The translations under genes and the position numbers were made by a program. 51,683 bases of DNA from Bacteroidia bacterium (GTDB lineage Bacteria; Bacteroidota; Bacteroidia; J057; JAIXKT01). Below, piece by piece: positions 17,682 to 25,610 of the stretch. Position 1 is the stretch's first letter. The number at the start of each line of letters is the position of its first letter. The stretch spans positions 1 to 51,683 of the forward strand of contig JAIXKT010000029.1 of NCBI GenBank assembly GCA_026932145.1, read 5' to 3'. The notes below the pieces were generated by a model. That model was not told the origin of the DNA. It worked only from the letters and a program-made list of their open reading frames with translations, and did not search any database.

Positions 17682-19629
17682 CAGAATAACGTTTTTTTTC
17701 GGTTAGTTTTCCTGATTCAGAGTAGTAACGCCAAGTTCCTACTTTTTGTCCATTTTGGTAATAACCGGTTTCAGCTTTTTTTCCGTTAGGGTGGTAAAAT
17801 GTGTATTTCCCGTGTAAGCGGCCATCTTTGTAGTTAGCAACAATTTTATGGGTTTTATCGGGATAATCTTCAACATATTTACCATTTTGTTTTTCTTTAT
17901 CTAAATCATTGTTGTTTAGATTGTTTGATATTTCTTCTTGCGTGCTTGAGTCTGGTTCAGAGGTGGCGGCTTGTGTATTTTTCAGGATAGTGTCTTCGGC
18001 TTGGTAGTGAAAGCCGAACTTCATTGAGTAATGGTCTTCTTGGCTTGCCCAGTGGATGCCTCCATTTCGGAATGCTTGGATGTAAGGAGCATTTTTTTCG
18101 ATGCCGGATAAGTTTTCTTTGGAAACATAGTTCGGGATTATGCGGTACAGAGATGGCATATACCAATATGCCCGAATAGTTGATTTCGCAGGTGTATTTT
18201 TCCAAAAGGCAGAATAATCTGTCTTCTTAGCCAGAATTTTTTCACTGTTGTAGCTGTCTAAGGTCGCTTTAAGGGTTTCTAAGTCATTGGAAAACAGAAC
18301 AAAGTTACCAACGGTAGCAAAAAAAGGTCTGTCAAAACTGGCAAATAACTTTCCAAATAGTAGTTTGAAGAGTCCTTTTATTTCGAGGTAACGAATGTCA
18401 TGGCCGTTATAGTCAAGTAGGTCAAATTTTAGGGGTGTTTTTCTTTTTACCTGCCTGACCATCAGGTCTAATCCTATTTTTGCTTTGTCGGGTTCTGCTG
18501 TATGCAGCACCATTAGATGGCCCGGCTTGGTGGAATTGGATTTTGGGATAACTGCCAATGCTATTTCCTGCCCAATCCAAGATAAAAAATGCTTTTCAAG
18601 GTCATAATTAAGCCATTTCTGTATTTTGTCTAAGTTTTTTTGCCAATTAGAGGTCTTTGCGTTGCCCTCATTATATTGCTTTTTTAATGCTTGCCAAAAT
18701 GTATCCCAATCTTCAAAACCAATACTGCAATATAAAGCAGTATTGGTTGGTAAAATATTGTGTATCAATGGTTCAGCAGGAGAAACACCTTGTAGTGCAT
18801 GAAAGTATGTTTGGTTGGTGTCATTGAGCAAAATAGCTCCTTCTAACCACACTTCTTGGTTGTCTAAATTGATTTGGATACCGGCAAAGGAAAGCATTGT
18901 AGCTAAATCTTTGGTAAAATGATCGTCATCTTGAAAATAAATTCTGAGATAATCATCAAAGCGGTTAAATTGGATATAGAGATTAGCTAAGCCGGTTTCT
19001 GTAAGTTGTTGTGTTTTAAGTAGATTAGGGTCAGTAGCTAAGGTTGGATTTTGGGCTGCTTCGAGAGAGGCTTCTACCAAAGACGGAGTATAGCTTGCTA
19101 ATAGATAATTTTGATATAAGCATAAAGTAAGAATATCTCGATTTTTGGGGTCATAGAGTTCAATCAGTTCATTTCCTTGAAAAGATCGTTCTGTAACTTT
19201 AAATCCTTGCTGACCGGCAATCGTTCTAATTAGCTTTCCTAAAAAATATATTTTGCTAATTTCTTGTAAATCAACGATATACAGGAAGTCGTAATCTTTA
19301 AGGCGGGTTAAATGGGCTGATATTAACAATTGTCTGGAGCCTAAGAAACTAAGCGTACTTTCATTTTGCTGGATTAGGGAATCTAAGAAGAGGCAGCTAT
19401 TATTTATTTCTGCAAATTCCGGGTGGGTTCTCAGATGTTTCCAAAAGTTAGTTTGCCGAAGTGTGTTCCATGCTTGGATAGGTTCATGGGTTTCTACCAC
19501 AAACACAGTATTGGCAGGTACTAAGCCCCATGAGCGCGTAGCCGGTGTTTTTTTTAGGAAATATAAATATCCTACGTAACCCAAACCGGCTATTACCAAC
19601 AAGAAAAAAAGCCATTTAGCTACTTTCAT
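17650..19629 (-). CDS. Membrane-anchored DUF3352-like protein with C-terminal MORN-type repeats
   Basis: This 659-residue protein has one N-terminal membrane segment (residues about 5-25) and then a long soluble region (40-560) beginning LVPANTVFVVET, which resembles the DUF3352 type of bacterial surface proteins. Residues about 590-655 hold MORN_2-like repeats (YKDGRLHGKYTFYHPNG, YQNGQKVGTWRYY, SGKLTEKKRY). The body is probably periplasmic. The function is unknown. It overlaps the lyase gene by 4 bases upstream and ruvC downstream, so all three are one transcription unit. Confidence 0.65.
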   Translation of the reverse strand: MKVAKWLFFLLVIAGLGYVGYLYFLKKTPATRSWGLVPANTVFVVETHEPIQAWNTLRQTNFWKHLRTHPEFAEINNSCLFLDSLIQQNESTLSFLGSRQLLISAHLTRLKDYDFLYIVDLQEISKIYFLGKLIRTIAGQQGFKVTERSFQGNELIELYDPKNRDILTLCLYQNYLLASYTPSLVEASLEAAQNPTLATDPNLLKTQQLTETGLANLYIQFNRFDDYLRIYFQDDDHFTKDLATMLSFAGIQINLDNQEVWLEGAILLNDTNQTYFHALQGVSPAEPLIHNILPTNTALYCSIGFEDWDTFWQALKKQYNEGNAKTSNWQKNLDKIQKWLNYDLEKHFLSWIGQEIALAVIPKSNSTKPGHLMVLHTAEPDKAKIGLDLMVRQVKRKTPLKFDLLDYNGHDIRYLEIKGLFKLLFGKLFASFDRPFFATVGNFVLFSNDLETLKATLDSYNSEKILAKKTDYSAFWKNTPAKSTIRAYWYMPSLYRIIPNYVSKENLSGIEKNAPYIQAFRNGGIHWASQEDHYSMKFGFHYQAEDTILKNTQAATSEPDSSTQEEISNNLNNNDLDKEKQNGKYVEDYPDKTHKIVANYKDGRLHGKYTFYHPNGKKAETGYYQNGQKVGTWRYYSESGKLTEKKRYSDDIFDDDERN

Positions 19630-21110
19630 GGTGATTTTTTGTCATTTTGAGTATCTATATCTTGGGGAGTAGGAGTGTTTAGTTTATCCAACATATCCAG
19701 CACTATGGTATGTAAATCGCCCCGATTGGGAAGAACTCCCATCATTCCATACATAGCTGCTTGCCGTTTGGGTATTCCTTCACCACCCATATTGCTACCA
19801 AAGGAAGTTAATTTGCTAACTACTTTTTCCGGTAATAGTCGGGTTAGTGTTTTGGCTATTCCTACTACTACTTTGTTTGAAACTTTATTAAGGCTAAATT
19901 TTTGTACTTTTTCGCAGGCTAAGGATAGGTCATTAATAAATTCATCAACAAAAGGGGTATTTCCGAATGAGATTGTTAGGTGTATAGATGGCGGAAGTTG
20001 CTGTCTATCTAATGCCCAGCCTTTTAAGGTGAGTTCATCTGCTACCTGATAGATGTCAAATTTATCTGAAGCGAGGGCAAGTACAGTAGCTTCTGGGTTT
20101 GAAATCACATATAAACCGGATATTTTTTTTACAGCTTCTTGGATTTTAAGGCTGGCATCCATCACTGATTTGGTGAGTTCTAAGTAGCCCTCTATTCCTA
20201 AGTGGTTGATTAAAGCCCATGCAGAGGCTATTGCGCCTCCTGGTCGGGTACCCGTTATGGTGGCAGAAGCATAAAGTCCGCCCGTCCACTCTGTATAAGC
20301 AAAGAACTGATGCCTGCGATAGCTTTTATCTCGGTACAAAACGACCGATGTTCCCTTTGGGCAATATCCGTACTTATGTAAATCAACAGACATAGAGCGC
20401 ACTCCCGGAACCCGAAAATCAAATACCGGAATCGGATAGCCTAATTTCTCTACAAAAGGGAGCAGCATACCCCCAACACAAGCATCTACATGAAGCCAGA
20501 TGTCGTATTCTACGGCAAGGTCTCCCAACTCAGCAATTGGATCAACAAGCCCATGCGGATAAGAAGGAGATGAACCTACTATCAAAATGGTATTTGGATT
20601 AATTATTTTTCGGACAGCTTCAGTATCCACTCTGCCGTCTGGGCGCAGTGGAGCATGATGAATGGTAAGGTTAAAGTAATGAGCTGCTTTATCGAAGGCG
20701 GGGTGTACAGAGACAGGGACTATTATTTCCGGTTTCTGAATGTGGGTTTTGTAGGCACATGCACGCTCGCGGGCAGCAAATACCGCCATCAAAATACTTT
20801 CGGTACCTCCGGCAGTCATACTCCCGGCTCCATTTTGGGGCAAATTGAGTAAATCTCCAACCATAGATACTGTTTCTGTTTCAAATTTCCGAAGGCTTGG
20901 GAAAGCACTGATATTTAGACCGTTTTCACAGAAAAAACGAGTATAGGCTTCTTTTGCAAATTGCAAAATCTCCTCTCCCGGGTAATATACCAAACTGAAT
21001 GTTCTTCCTTTTTTCCATACAACATCTTGCTTAGCGGATTCTTCCATACGGGAAAAAATAGTGCTTTTTAAGGTTTTGTTTTGGGGAAATATAATTTTTG
21101 TTGATTCCAT
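19626..21110 (-). CDS. Sphingosine-1-phosphate-lyase-like PLP enzyme
   Basis: A 494-residue fold-type I PLP enzyme of the group II decarboxylase superfamily. Motifs: TAGGTESILMAVFAAR (99-114), HVDACVGGMLLPF (207-219) and SVDLHKYGYCPKG with the cofactor Lys246, followed by YRDKSYRRHQFF, a run characteristic of sphingosine-1-phosphate lyase rather than glutamate decarboxylase. The enzyme would split a phosphorylated long-chain base into an aldehyde and phosphoethanolamine. There is no N-terminal membrane segment, unlike the eukaryotic enzyme. It heads an operon with the MORN protein and ruvC. Many Bacteroidota make sphingolipids, so a lipid-turnover role is plausible. Confidence 0.85.
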   Translation of the reverse strand: MESTKIIFPQNKTLKSTIFSRMEESAKQDVVWKKGRTFSLVYYPGEEILQFAKEAYTRFFCENGLNISAFPSLRKFETETVSMVGDLLNLPQNGAGSMTAGGTESILMAVFAARERACAYKTHIQKPEIIVPVSVHPAFDKAAHYFNLTIHHAPLRPDGRVDTEAVRKIINPNTILIVGSSPSYPHGLVDPIAELGDLAVEYDIWLHVDACVGGMLLPFVEKLGYPIPVFDFRVPGVRSMSVDLHKYGYCPKGTSVVLYRDKSYRRHQFFAYTEWTGGLYASATITGTRPGGAIASAWALINHLGIEGYLELTKSVMDASLKIQEAVKKISGLYVISNPEATVLALASDKFDIYQVADELTLKGWALDRQQLPPSIHLTISFGNTPFVDEFINDLSLACEKVQKFSLNKVSNKVVVGIAKTLTRLLPEKVVSKLTSFGSNMGGEGIPKRQAAMYGMMGVLPNRGDLHTIVLDMLDKLNTPTPQDIDTQNDKKSP

Positions 21111-21137
21111 AGGCGTAAATTAACGCACTTTAATTTC

Positions 21138-21145
21138 CAAATTTA
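21138..21145 (-). promoter_or_regulatory. -7 box TAAATTTG for the lyase operon
   Basis: CAAATTTA on the plus strand reads TAAATTTG on the minus strand, an exact TAnnTTTG match, about 28 bases before the ATG at 21110. No clear -33 element. Confidence 0.35.
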
Positions 21146-21224
21146 AAGCATTTTTGTATAATAACTGTACCATCGTGATAAACAAAATAATCAACTGCTA
21201 CGCGAACTATTTAGTTTTTTTTAA

Positions 21225-21255
21225 GTAAATAGCTATCAACTTGATAGTAATTTAC
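21225..21255. promoter_or_regulatory. 31-bp near-perfect dyad between the lyase operon and ssb
   Basis: GTAAAT-AG-CTATCAA-C-TTGATAG-TA-ATTTAC: 13 of 15 positions per arm are paired around a single central base. A one-base loop makes an RNA hairpin unlikely, so a protein-binding operator is the better reading. It lies in the 283-bp gap between divergent genes, about 80 bases upstream of the lyase -7 box and about 90 bases upstream of the ssb -33 box. Apart from this dyad and the two promoter boxes I see nothing else in this gap. Confidence 0.55.
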
Positions 21256-21345
21256 AGTATAATAATTCTAATGTTCCACCAATGAATTGTTTATTATGAT
21301 ACAGCCATGGTTCTCAGTGTCTTATATGGAGGATTTAGAAGATAG

Positions 21346-21379
21346 TTTGTATATGTATAAAATTTTTTACATAAATTTG
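21346..21379 (+). promoter_or_regulatory. ssb promoter: TTTG (-33) and TAAATTTG (-7)
   Basis: TTTG at 21346-21349 and TAAATTTG at 21372-21379 are 22 bases apart; the ATG follows at 21394, leaving a leader of about 11 bases. Confidence 0.5.
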
Positions 21380-21393
21380 GGTAATTTTTGGCC

Positions 21394-21750
21394 ATGCGCG
21401 GATTAAATAAAGTTTTATTAATTGGAAAATTGGGAAAAGATCCTGAAATTCAGACTCTTGAAGGTGGTGTTACTTTAGCTAAGTTCTCATTAGCTACGTC
21501 TGAAAGTTACAAAGATGATAAAGGTATTTTACATTCAGAAGCAGAGTGGCATAACATTTTGCTTTGGCGTAATTTAGCAGAGTTAGCTGAAAAATACCTA
21601 AGAAAAGGAAGTACTATTTATCTTGAAGGTAAGATAAAATCCCGCAGCTATGAAGATAAAGCCGGTAATAAAAGATATATAACAGAAATTGTGGGTGATA
21701 GCTTTATTATGCTGGATAAAAAAACCGAAACTCAACAACCACCGTTGTAA
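21394..21750 (+). CDS. ssb: Single-stranded DNA-binding protein, short form
   Basis: The 118-residue protein is almost entirely an OB fold: MRGLNKVLLIGKLGKDPEI, LAKFSLATSESYKD, EWHNILLWRNLAELAEKYL, GSTIYLEGKIKSRSYED. It binds single-stranded DNA in replication and repair. It ends ETQQPPL and lacks the flexible linker and acidic DDxPF-like tip through which SSB recruits partner proteins. A TTG codon at 21388 would add two residues; the ATG at 21394 is preferred. It may be an accessory paralogue. Confidence 0.92.
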   Translation: MRGLNKVLLIGKLGKDPEIQTLEGGVTLAKFSLATSESYKDDKGILHSEAEWHNILLWRNLAELAEKYLRKGSTIYLEGKIKSRSYEDKAGNKRYITEIVGDSFIMLDKKTETQQPPL

Positions 21751-21774
21751 AATAGCCCTTCTAAAAAAACAACA

Positions 21775-21815
21775 GTAGCCCTAAAAGTATCAAAAATCTT
21801 TACTTTTAGGGTTAC
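21775..21815. terminator. Possible weak terminator hairpin between ssb and the opposing gene
   Basis: Arms 21775-21789 and 21801-21815 pair over 15 bp with one G-T wobble (core CCCTAAAAGTA), loop of 11. No strong T-run follows directly on either strand, so termination is uncertain. Confidence 0.4.
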
Positions 21816-21833
21816 TACAATATTGTGAAGTTA

Positions 21834-22349
21834 TTAGACTGCTTTGCTCGGTTGTCTTTGAAAGGAGGCAATGAAGATAATCAGCCCACTCAGTAAACTA
21901 ACGAAGAATAAGTCTCCCAGTAAGGAATAATGGAAAAATGGAATGGCTGCTGCATAGCACATAAATAAGCCGGATAAATTAGGTGCATACATACCGGTTG
22001 TGAGCCAAACTCCCAAATTTGTAAGTATAAAAAATACAATACTTGCTAATAATGAAGCTAATATCGTTTTTTTCCAAGTAATTGAGGCTATCCACTTTCC
22101 GATAAAAGTAGTTAGAACCACCCCGATATAGACAAACAGCATCGTTTCATGGAAGCCTATCCATAAATCAGAGAGAAAGACTGCTGCTAATGGAATCACT
22201 ATCGGCAGAACTGTTCCGGAGAGAAACATCCCGCCAAGTAAGGCCATTGCGCCTATGGGAGTAAAATTTGGCGGATGTGGAATTAGGCGCGCAAAGGCTG
22301 CCAATAAAATAATAACGGAAATTTGAAAAATAGTTGGTTTAAGTTTCAT
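21834..22349 (-). CDS. Small integral membrane protein, DUF6580-type putative transporter component
   Basis: This 171-residue, very hydrophobic protein has five or six membrane segments and starts with ARLIPHPPNFTPIGAMALLGG, the conserved N-terminal motif of a Bacteroidota/Planctomycetes family (DUF6580) that resembles ECF-transporter S components. The substrate is unknown. The ATG at 22349 overlaps the acyl-CoA dehydrogenase stop (TGATG), so the two are translationally coupled; a GTG three bases upstream is less likely. Confidence 0.7.
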   Translation of the reverse strand: MKLKPTIFQISVIILLAAFARLIPHPPNFTPIGAMALLGGMFLSGTVLPIVIPLAAVFLSDLWIGFHETMLFVYIGVVLTTFIGKWIASITWKKTILASLLASIVFFILTNLGVWLTTGMYAPNLSGLFMCYAAAIPFFHYSLLGDLFFVSLLSGLIIFIASFQRQPSKAV

Positions 22350-23491
22350 CACGATGTAGTTAAAGCTCTTGATATAACAATTTTTTGTATCTCGGTAGTT
22401 CCCTCGTAAATCTCTGTAATTTTTGCATCCCTAAATAACCGTTCTACGTGGTATTCTTTGACGTATCCATTACCGCCATGAATCTGAACGGCTTCTGTAG
22501 CTACGTAATTAGCCATTTTAGAGGCATAGTATTTAGCCATAGATCCGGATAAGTCATAATTGGCGTGCATATCTTTGTCGTGGGCAGCTTTCCATACTAA
22601 CAATCTGGCAGCGTCCACTTCTGTGGCCATATTAGCTAATTTAAACTGAATAGCTTGATGATTAGCGATTTCTGTTCCGAAGGCTTTCCGCTGTTTTGCA
22701 TATTCTACGGCAAAATCATAGGCACCTGCCCCAATTCCGAGAGCTTGTGCAGCTATGCCTATACGCCCTCCTGACAACGTTTTCATGGCAAACTTGAAGC
22801 CAAAGCCGTCTTCACCTATTCGGTTTTCTTTGGGAACAATAACGTCATTAAACTGCAAAGTATGTGTATCTGAGCCGCGTATTCCAAGTTTATCTTCTTT
22901 GGGGCCGATTTCAAAGCCTTTCATACCACGTTCTATAATCAGGCAATTGATTCCGTGATGTCCTTTATTTCGGTCTGTTTGGCACATAACTAAATAAGTT
23001 TTGGCGCGTCCTCCGTTGGTTATCCAGTTTTTAGTGCCGTTTACTACGTAGTGGTCTCCTTTGTCAATAGCGGTAGTGCGTTGGGCAGTAGCATCGCTAC
23101 CGGCTTCCGGCTCTGATAAGCAAAAAGCACCAATATCAGTTCCTTGTGCTAAGGGAACAAGATATTTACGTTTTTGCTCTTCTGTTCCATAGGTTTCCAA
23201 GCCCCAGCAAACTAATGAATTATTTACCGAAACCATAACGGAAGCAGAGGCATCTAACTTTGATAACTCCTCCATTACCAGCACATAGGATATTGTGTCT
23301 AATCCTTGGCCGCCATATTCCGGTGAAACCATTAGGCCAAGATAGCCCATTTTGCCCATCTCCAATACTAATTCTTGAGGAAACGTCTGGTTATTATCAC
23401 GTTCAATAACTCCCGGCAGCAAGATGTTTCTTGCAAAATCCCGCGTAGATTGTTGAATCATGGTATGTTCTTCGGACAGTTCAAATAGCAT
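22349..23491 (-). CDS. Acyl-CoA dehydrogenase (short-chain/butyryl-type)
   Basis: A 380-residue FAD enzyme oxidising acyl-CoA to trans-2-enoyl-CoA. Visible are AFCLSEPEAGSDA (FAD/substrate segment), GTKNWITNGG, and the C-terminal FRDAKITEIYEGTTEIQKIVISR with catalytic Glu363 in YEGTTE. The length and the Glu position are those of butyryl-/short-chain acyl-CoA dehydrogenases. It has its own promoter and is followed by a coupled membrane protein. With the 2,4-dienoyl-CoA reductase at 41447 it points to fatty-acid or amino-acid acyl-CoA oxidation. Confidence 0.95.
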   Translation of the reverse strand: MLFELSEEHTMIQQSTRDFARNILLPGVIERDNNQTFPQELVLEMGKMGYLGLMVSPEYGGQGLDTISYVLVMEELSKLDASASVMVSVNNSLVCWGLETYGTEEQKRKYLVPLAQGTDIGAFCLSEPEAGSDATAQRTTAIDKGDHYVVNGTKNWITNGGRAKTYLVMCQTDRNKGHHGINCLIIERGMKGFEIGPKEDKLGIRGSDTHTLQFNDVIVPKENRIGEDGFGFKFAMKTLSGGRIGIAAQALGIGAGAYDFAVEYAKQRKAFGTEIANHQAIQFKLANMATEVDAARLLVWKAAHDKDMHANYDLSGSMAKYYASKMANYVATEAVQIHGGNGYVKEYHVERLFRDAKITEIYEGTTEIQKIVISRALTTS

Positions 23492-23510
23492 AACAGTTTA
23501 TATTCTCGTG

Positions 23511-23544
23511 CAAAAATACATTTTTTAGGTGTTGGTTGCTACAA
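23511..23544 (-). promoter_or_regulatory. Acyl-CoA dehydrogenase promoter: TATTTTTG (-7) and TTG (-33)
   Basis: CAAAAATA at 23511-23518 reads TATTTTTG on the minus strand; CAA at 23542-23544 gives TTG 23 bases upstream. The gene starts at 23491, about 16 bases after the predicted start point. Confidence 0.4.
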
Positions 23545-23570
23545 TAATTGGGGTGTAGTTATTTTAATTT

Positions 23571-24257
23571 TTAGGGTAGATTCCCAAAGATGCTACGGAT
23601 TTGTATTTCTTCGGTTACGGCGTATTCAGGAAGCGAAAGTGCTGAGACAATCATCTTTGCGATTTCGTTAGGGTTTAAAAGTCTTCCGTTAGGGAAAGAA
23701 GAATCTCCCCAGCTTTCGGTTTGTGTTGAGGCTGGATAAACACCTATTACGCGAATTTGGTGTGGGCGTAACTCTTCCCGTAGTGATCTGGTAAAGCCGT
23801 CTAAGGCAAATTTAGTGGTGGTATAGCCCACACAGTTAGGTAATATTTCACGGGCAGCTATGCTCACAATGTTGAGAATAGTACCTTGTTTACGGGTTAT
23901 CATCGCCGGCAAGACCGCTTGGGTTAATTCATAAGGCGTTACTACATTGAGTTGCCATTGCTTACCAAAGTCAGTTGCACTTTCTTTCCAAAATTCTCCT
24001 GAGAAAAAGATGCCGACATTATTTATCCAAATATCGAAGGCCGGCAATTCTTTTAGAGAAGTGCAGAACTTTTGCCGTGCTGAAGAATCTGCTAAATCAA
24101 CTGGATATAGTATGCAATTTGGGTTTTCTGTTTGAAATGCCTGAAAAGCAGTACCTTGCCGTGCGCAGCCGCTTACCTCGTAGCCTGCTTGTAGCAAAGC
24201 TAACGCTATTGCTTTTCCAATGCCTTTGGTGATTCCGGTAACGAAAGCTTTTTTCAT
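23571..24257 (-). CDS. Short-chain dehydrogenase/reductase (classical SDR)
   Basis: The 228-residue protein has the NAD(P)-binding TGITKGIG (7-14), NNVG (79-82) and the catalytic Ser132, Tyr145 and Lys149 (IVSIAAREILPNCVGYTTTK). The substrate cannot be read. It starts 22 bases after the M28 peptidase on the same strand and is probably co-transcribed with it. Confidence 0.88.
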   Translation of the reverse strand: MKKAFVTGITKGIGKAIALALLQAGYEVSGCARQGTAFQAFQTENPNCILYPVDLADSSARQKFCTSLKELPAFDIWINNVGIFFSGEFWKESATDFGKQWQLNVVTPYELTQAVLPAMITRKQGTILNIVSIAAREILPNCVGYTTTKFALDGFTRSLREELRPHQIRVIGVYPASTQTESWGDSSFPNGRLLNPNEIAKMIVSALSLPEYAVTEEIQIRSIFGNLP

Positions 24258-24279
24258 GGGTTAAAAGAGATTATAAAAA

Positions 24280-25539
24280 TCAAAATTCTACAGGTAAAGT
24301 TAGTTTTTTATCTCCTCTGAGAACAACAACTGTTGTTTTGTTACCTGCTTGAAATGTAGCTAAGGCTTTCATATAGGTTTCCACATTGGTAACGGTATTT
24401 TCTCCCAGAGCTATGATAATATCACCGGCTTGGATGCCGGCTTTGGCAGCGGGTTTATCTTTGGTAACTCCATCCACCCGAAGCCCATTACCGTCATAGC
24501 TATAATCAGGCATAATCCCTAAAGTTACTTTAAACCTTACCCCGCTGCTCTCCGGAGCGCGTGTTTCTAAGTAGGGAAATTTATCTGGATATTGTTTTGT
24601 GCCAAGTTCAATTATCTGGATAATAAACTCTAACACATCTTTTTCGCCTGAAAAATTTATTTTTTCAACATCATCGCTGGGTTTATGGTAGTCGCTGTGC
24701 TGCCCGGTAAAGAAAAATAGAACGGGAATTTTTTTTAGATAAAAAGAAGTATGGTCTGATGGGCCTATTCCACTGCTATCCGTTTTAATAGAAAAAGTAT
24801 TGGATATATTTTGAATCAGCGGAATCCAATGTGGGGAAGTGCCCACGCCATAAATCATCAAGGAGCGTGTATGTTCATTCAACCGCCCGACCATATCGAG
24901 GTTAAACATAAAGTTAATATTATCTGGTTGAATTACAGGGAGTTCGCAGAATTTTTTAGAACCGATTAGGCCAAGCTCTTCTGCGCTAAAGCAGACAAAT
25001 ATAATGTTGAATGGTTCTTGGATGTTATTTTGAGAAAAGTAACGGGCAAGTTCGAGGATGCCGGCTGTGCCGGAGGCATTATCATCTGCGCCATTATGGA
25101 TTTTTCCTTCAGGATTAGCTTCCAGCGAGTTATGGTCATGCCCAAGCCCTAAATGGTCATAATGCGCTCCCAATACAACAGTGAATTTAGCGCCGTTATC
25201 TAACTTAGCGGCAACATTGTAAGCCGTTCGGGTTGGTGTGCCTTCGGTAGCTGTGCTATGTGGATTTTTGGGCGTTTTGAAAGAAAAAGGGAGCAAATAA
25301 TCTTTATCTACCGGTTTTAATCCTAATTTTTGGAAGCGTGCGGCAATATATTTAGCAGCTTTTTTTTCTTCTTTAGAGCCGCTGCCCCGCCCTTTGAGTT
25401 TATCCGAAGCTAAAAAGCCAATATCACTTTTTAGCCGGTCAGGACAAGCATTGTCTAAAATCTGCGCATGAGCATAAACTACAAACGCACAGAAAATAGT
25501 TAGTAAATTAAACTTGATATTAAACTTAATAGCAAACAT
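24280..25539 (-). CDS. Secreted M28 aminopeptidase with C-terminal PDZ domain
   Basis: A 419-residue zinc peptidase. The signal peptide covers residues 1-26 (VVYAHAQ). The di-zinc ligands are all readable: GAHYDHLG (His126, Asp128), NGADDNASG (Asp152), SAEELGLIGS (Glu187/188), FNLDMVGR (Asp215) and HSDYHKPSDD (His285). Residues about 335-419 form a PDZ domain (GLRVDGVTKDKPAAKAGIQ, GDIIIALGE). It should cleave N-terminal residues from peptides in the periplasm or outside. Its place next to an SDR gene and the POT peptide transporter fits peptide use as a food source. Confidence 0.92.
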   Translation of the reverse strand: MFAIKFNIKFNLLTIFCAFVVYAHAQILDNACPDRLKSDIGFLASDKLKGRGSGSKEEKKAAKYIAARFQKLGLKPVDKDYLLPFSFKTPKNPHSTATEGTPTRTAYNVAAKLDNGAKFTVVLGAHYDHLGLGHDHNSLEANPEGKIHNGADDNASGTAGILELARYFSQNNIQEPFNIIFVCFSAEELGLIGSKKFCELPVIQPDNINFMFNLDMVGRLNEHTRSLMIYGVGTSPHWIPLIQNISNTFSIKTDSSGIGPSDHTSFYLKKIPVLFFFTGQHSDYHKPSDDVEKINFSGEKDVLEFIIQIIELGTKQYPDKFPYLETRAPESSGVRFKVTLGIMPDYSYDGNGLRVDGVTKDKPAAKAGIQAGDIIIALGENTVTNVETYMKALATFQAGNKTTVVVLRGDKKLTLPVEF

Positions 25540-25610
25540 AACAACTCAGATTTAAACTCCGTTTGCGGATAAATTATTGAAAATGAATTACTTTTATTTC
25601 AGTATTATGG

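Noticed and set aside
21296-21406. 36-residue frame starting ATG 21296, ending inside ssb
   Set aside because: It spans the ssb promoter and start in another frame, has no hydrophobic or conserved pattern and no spacing support; chance is the better reading.
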